From Cellulomonas sp. (GTDB lineage: Bacteria; Actinomycetota; Actinomycetes; Actinomycetales; Cellulomonadaceae): a stretch of 14,389 nt of DNA. A program made the position numbers and the translations under genes. Of the stretch, positions 14,163 to 14,389 are shown one piece after another (within the stretch, counting starts at the first letter, position 1; each line of letters begins with the position of its first letter). The notes under the pieces are model-generated. The model was not told where the DNA came from. It ran no database searches and saw only the letters and a list, made by a program, of their open reading frames with translations. Location of the stretch: assembly GCA_027451305.1 (NCBI GenBank), contig DAIDJQ010000012.1:1-14389 (forward strand), given 5' to 3'.

Positions 14163-14389
14163 GTGATCGCCTCGGTCCACGGCACCGTGCTGGCGGTGCG
14201 GCTCGACGCAGCTGTGCTCGAGGTGGGCGGTGTAGGTCTGCTGGTGCAGGCGACGCCGGCCACGTTGGCGACCCTGCGTGCCGGCAGCCCGGCCACCTTG
14301 GCCACCACGCTCGTGGTCCGAGAGGACTCGCTGACGCTGTACGGCTTCGCCGAGACGGACGAGCGAGACGTCTTCGAGGTGGTGCAGAC
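14163..14389 (+). CDS. ruvA: Holliday junction helicase subunit RuvA (5' part)
   Basis: Only the first 75 codons are present; the gene continues past the right edge. They encode the N-terminal OB-fold domain of RuvA, which binds the junction as a tetramer and loads RuvB. Family features are [10 protein letters not shown] at the start, the [15 protein letters not shown] stretch (21-35), and [20 protein letters not shown] (48-67). The GTG at 14163 is set by the AGGAGG 5 nt upstream. It lies 76 bp after ruvC, and that gap holds an SOS box and a -10-like element, so ruvA (and ruvB, if it follows) probably has its own damage-responsive promoter. Confidence 0.95.
   Translation, partial: MIASVHGTVLAVRLDAAVLEVGGVGLLVQATPATLATLRAGSPATLATTLVVREDSLTLYGFAETDERDVFEVVQ

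Overview
This is a very GC-rich, gene-dense chromosomal window from an actinobacterium. Phosphatidylinositol mannoside (PIM) synthesis genes, the PdxS/PdxT route to vitamin B6, an SsgA-family protein, frequent GTG starts and a LexA box of the actinobacterial type all point there. I infer a member of the Micrococcales, perhaps close to Cellulomonadaceae, but the sequence alone cannot fix the genus.

Left end (1-815): the 3' part of a tyrosine recombinase gene runs towards the 3' end of a tRNA-Val(GAC) gene, the usual layout of an element integrated at a tRNA. The recombinase seems to lack an internal block. Between it and the tRNA lie a perfect 12-bp tandem duplication and a terminator-like hairpin. 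The tRNA cluster Gly(GCC)-Cys(GCA)-Val(GAC) is transcribed leftwards from one promoter.

816-2984: a probably leaderless pabB-type aminodeoxychorismate synthase gene faces a convergent SsgA-family gene. A second valine tRNA (CAC) follows, with a perfect 30-bp palindromic terminator, then the structured leader of thrS.

2985-9015: six tightly packed genes, thrS, a HIT-family (Ap4A phosphorylase-like) gene, pgsA, a PIM acyltransferase, pimA and a LemA-like membrane protein gene. The gap after thrS is 2 nt, and the other four junctions are 4-nt GTGA overlaps. This is the conserved actinobacterial PIM operon: PgsA makes phosphatidylinositol phosphate, PimA adds the first mannose, and the acyltransferase acylates the product.

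9016-12633: pdxS and a NUDIX gene (GTGA overlap), a convergent kynureninase gene, and pdxT divergent from it. PdxS and PdxT together form PLP synthase, and kynureninase is PLP-dependent.

12634-14389: yebC, ruvC and the start of ruvA. The ruvC-ruvA gap carries a good match to the actinobacterial LexA/SOS box and a strong ribosome binding site.

Most of the window is a conserved housekeeping locus and I do not see an obviously new multi-gene system. The points most worth checking are the deleted recombinase at the tRNA, the SOS box before ruvA, dyads centred on -10 elements before thrS and pdxS, and kynureninase lying between the two PLP synthase genes.
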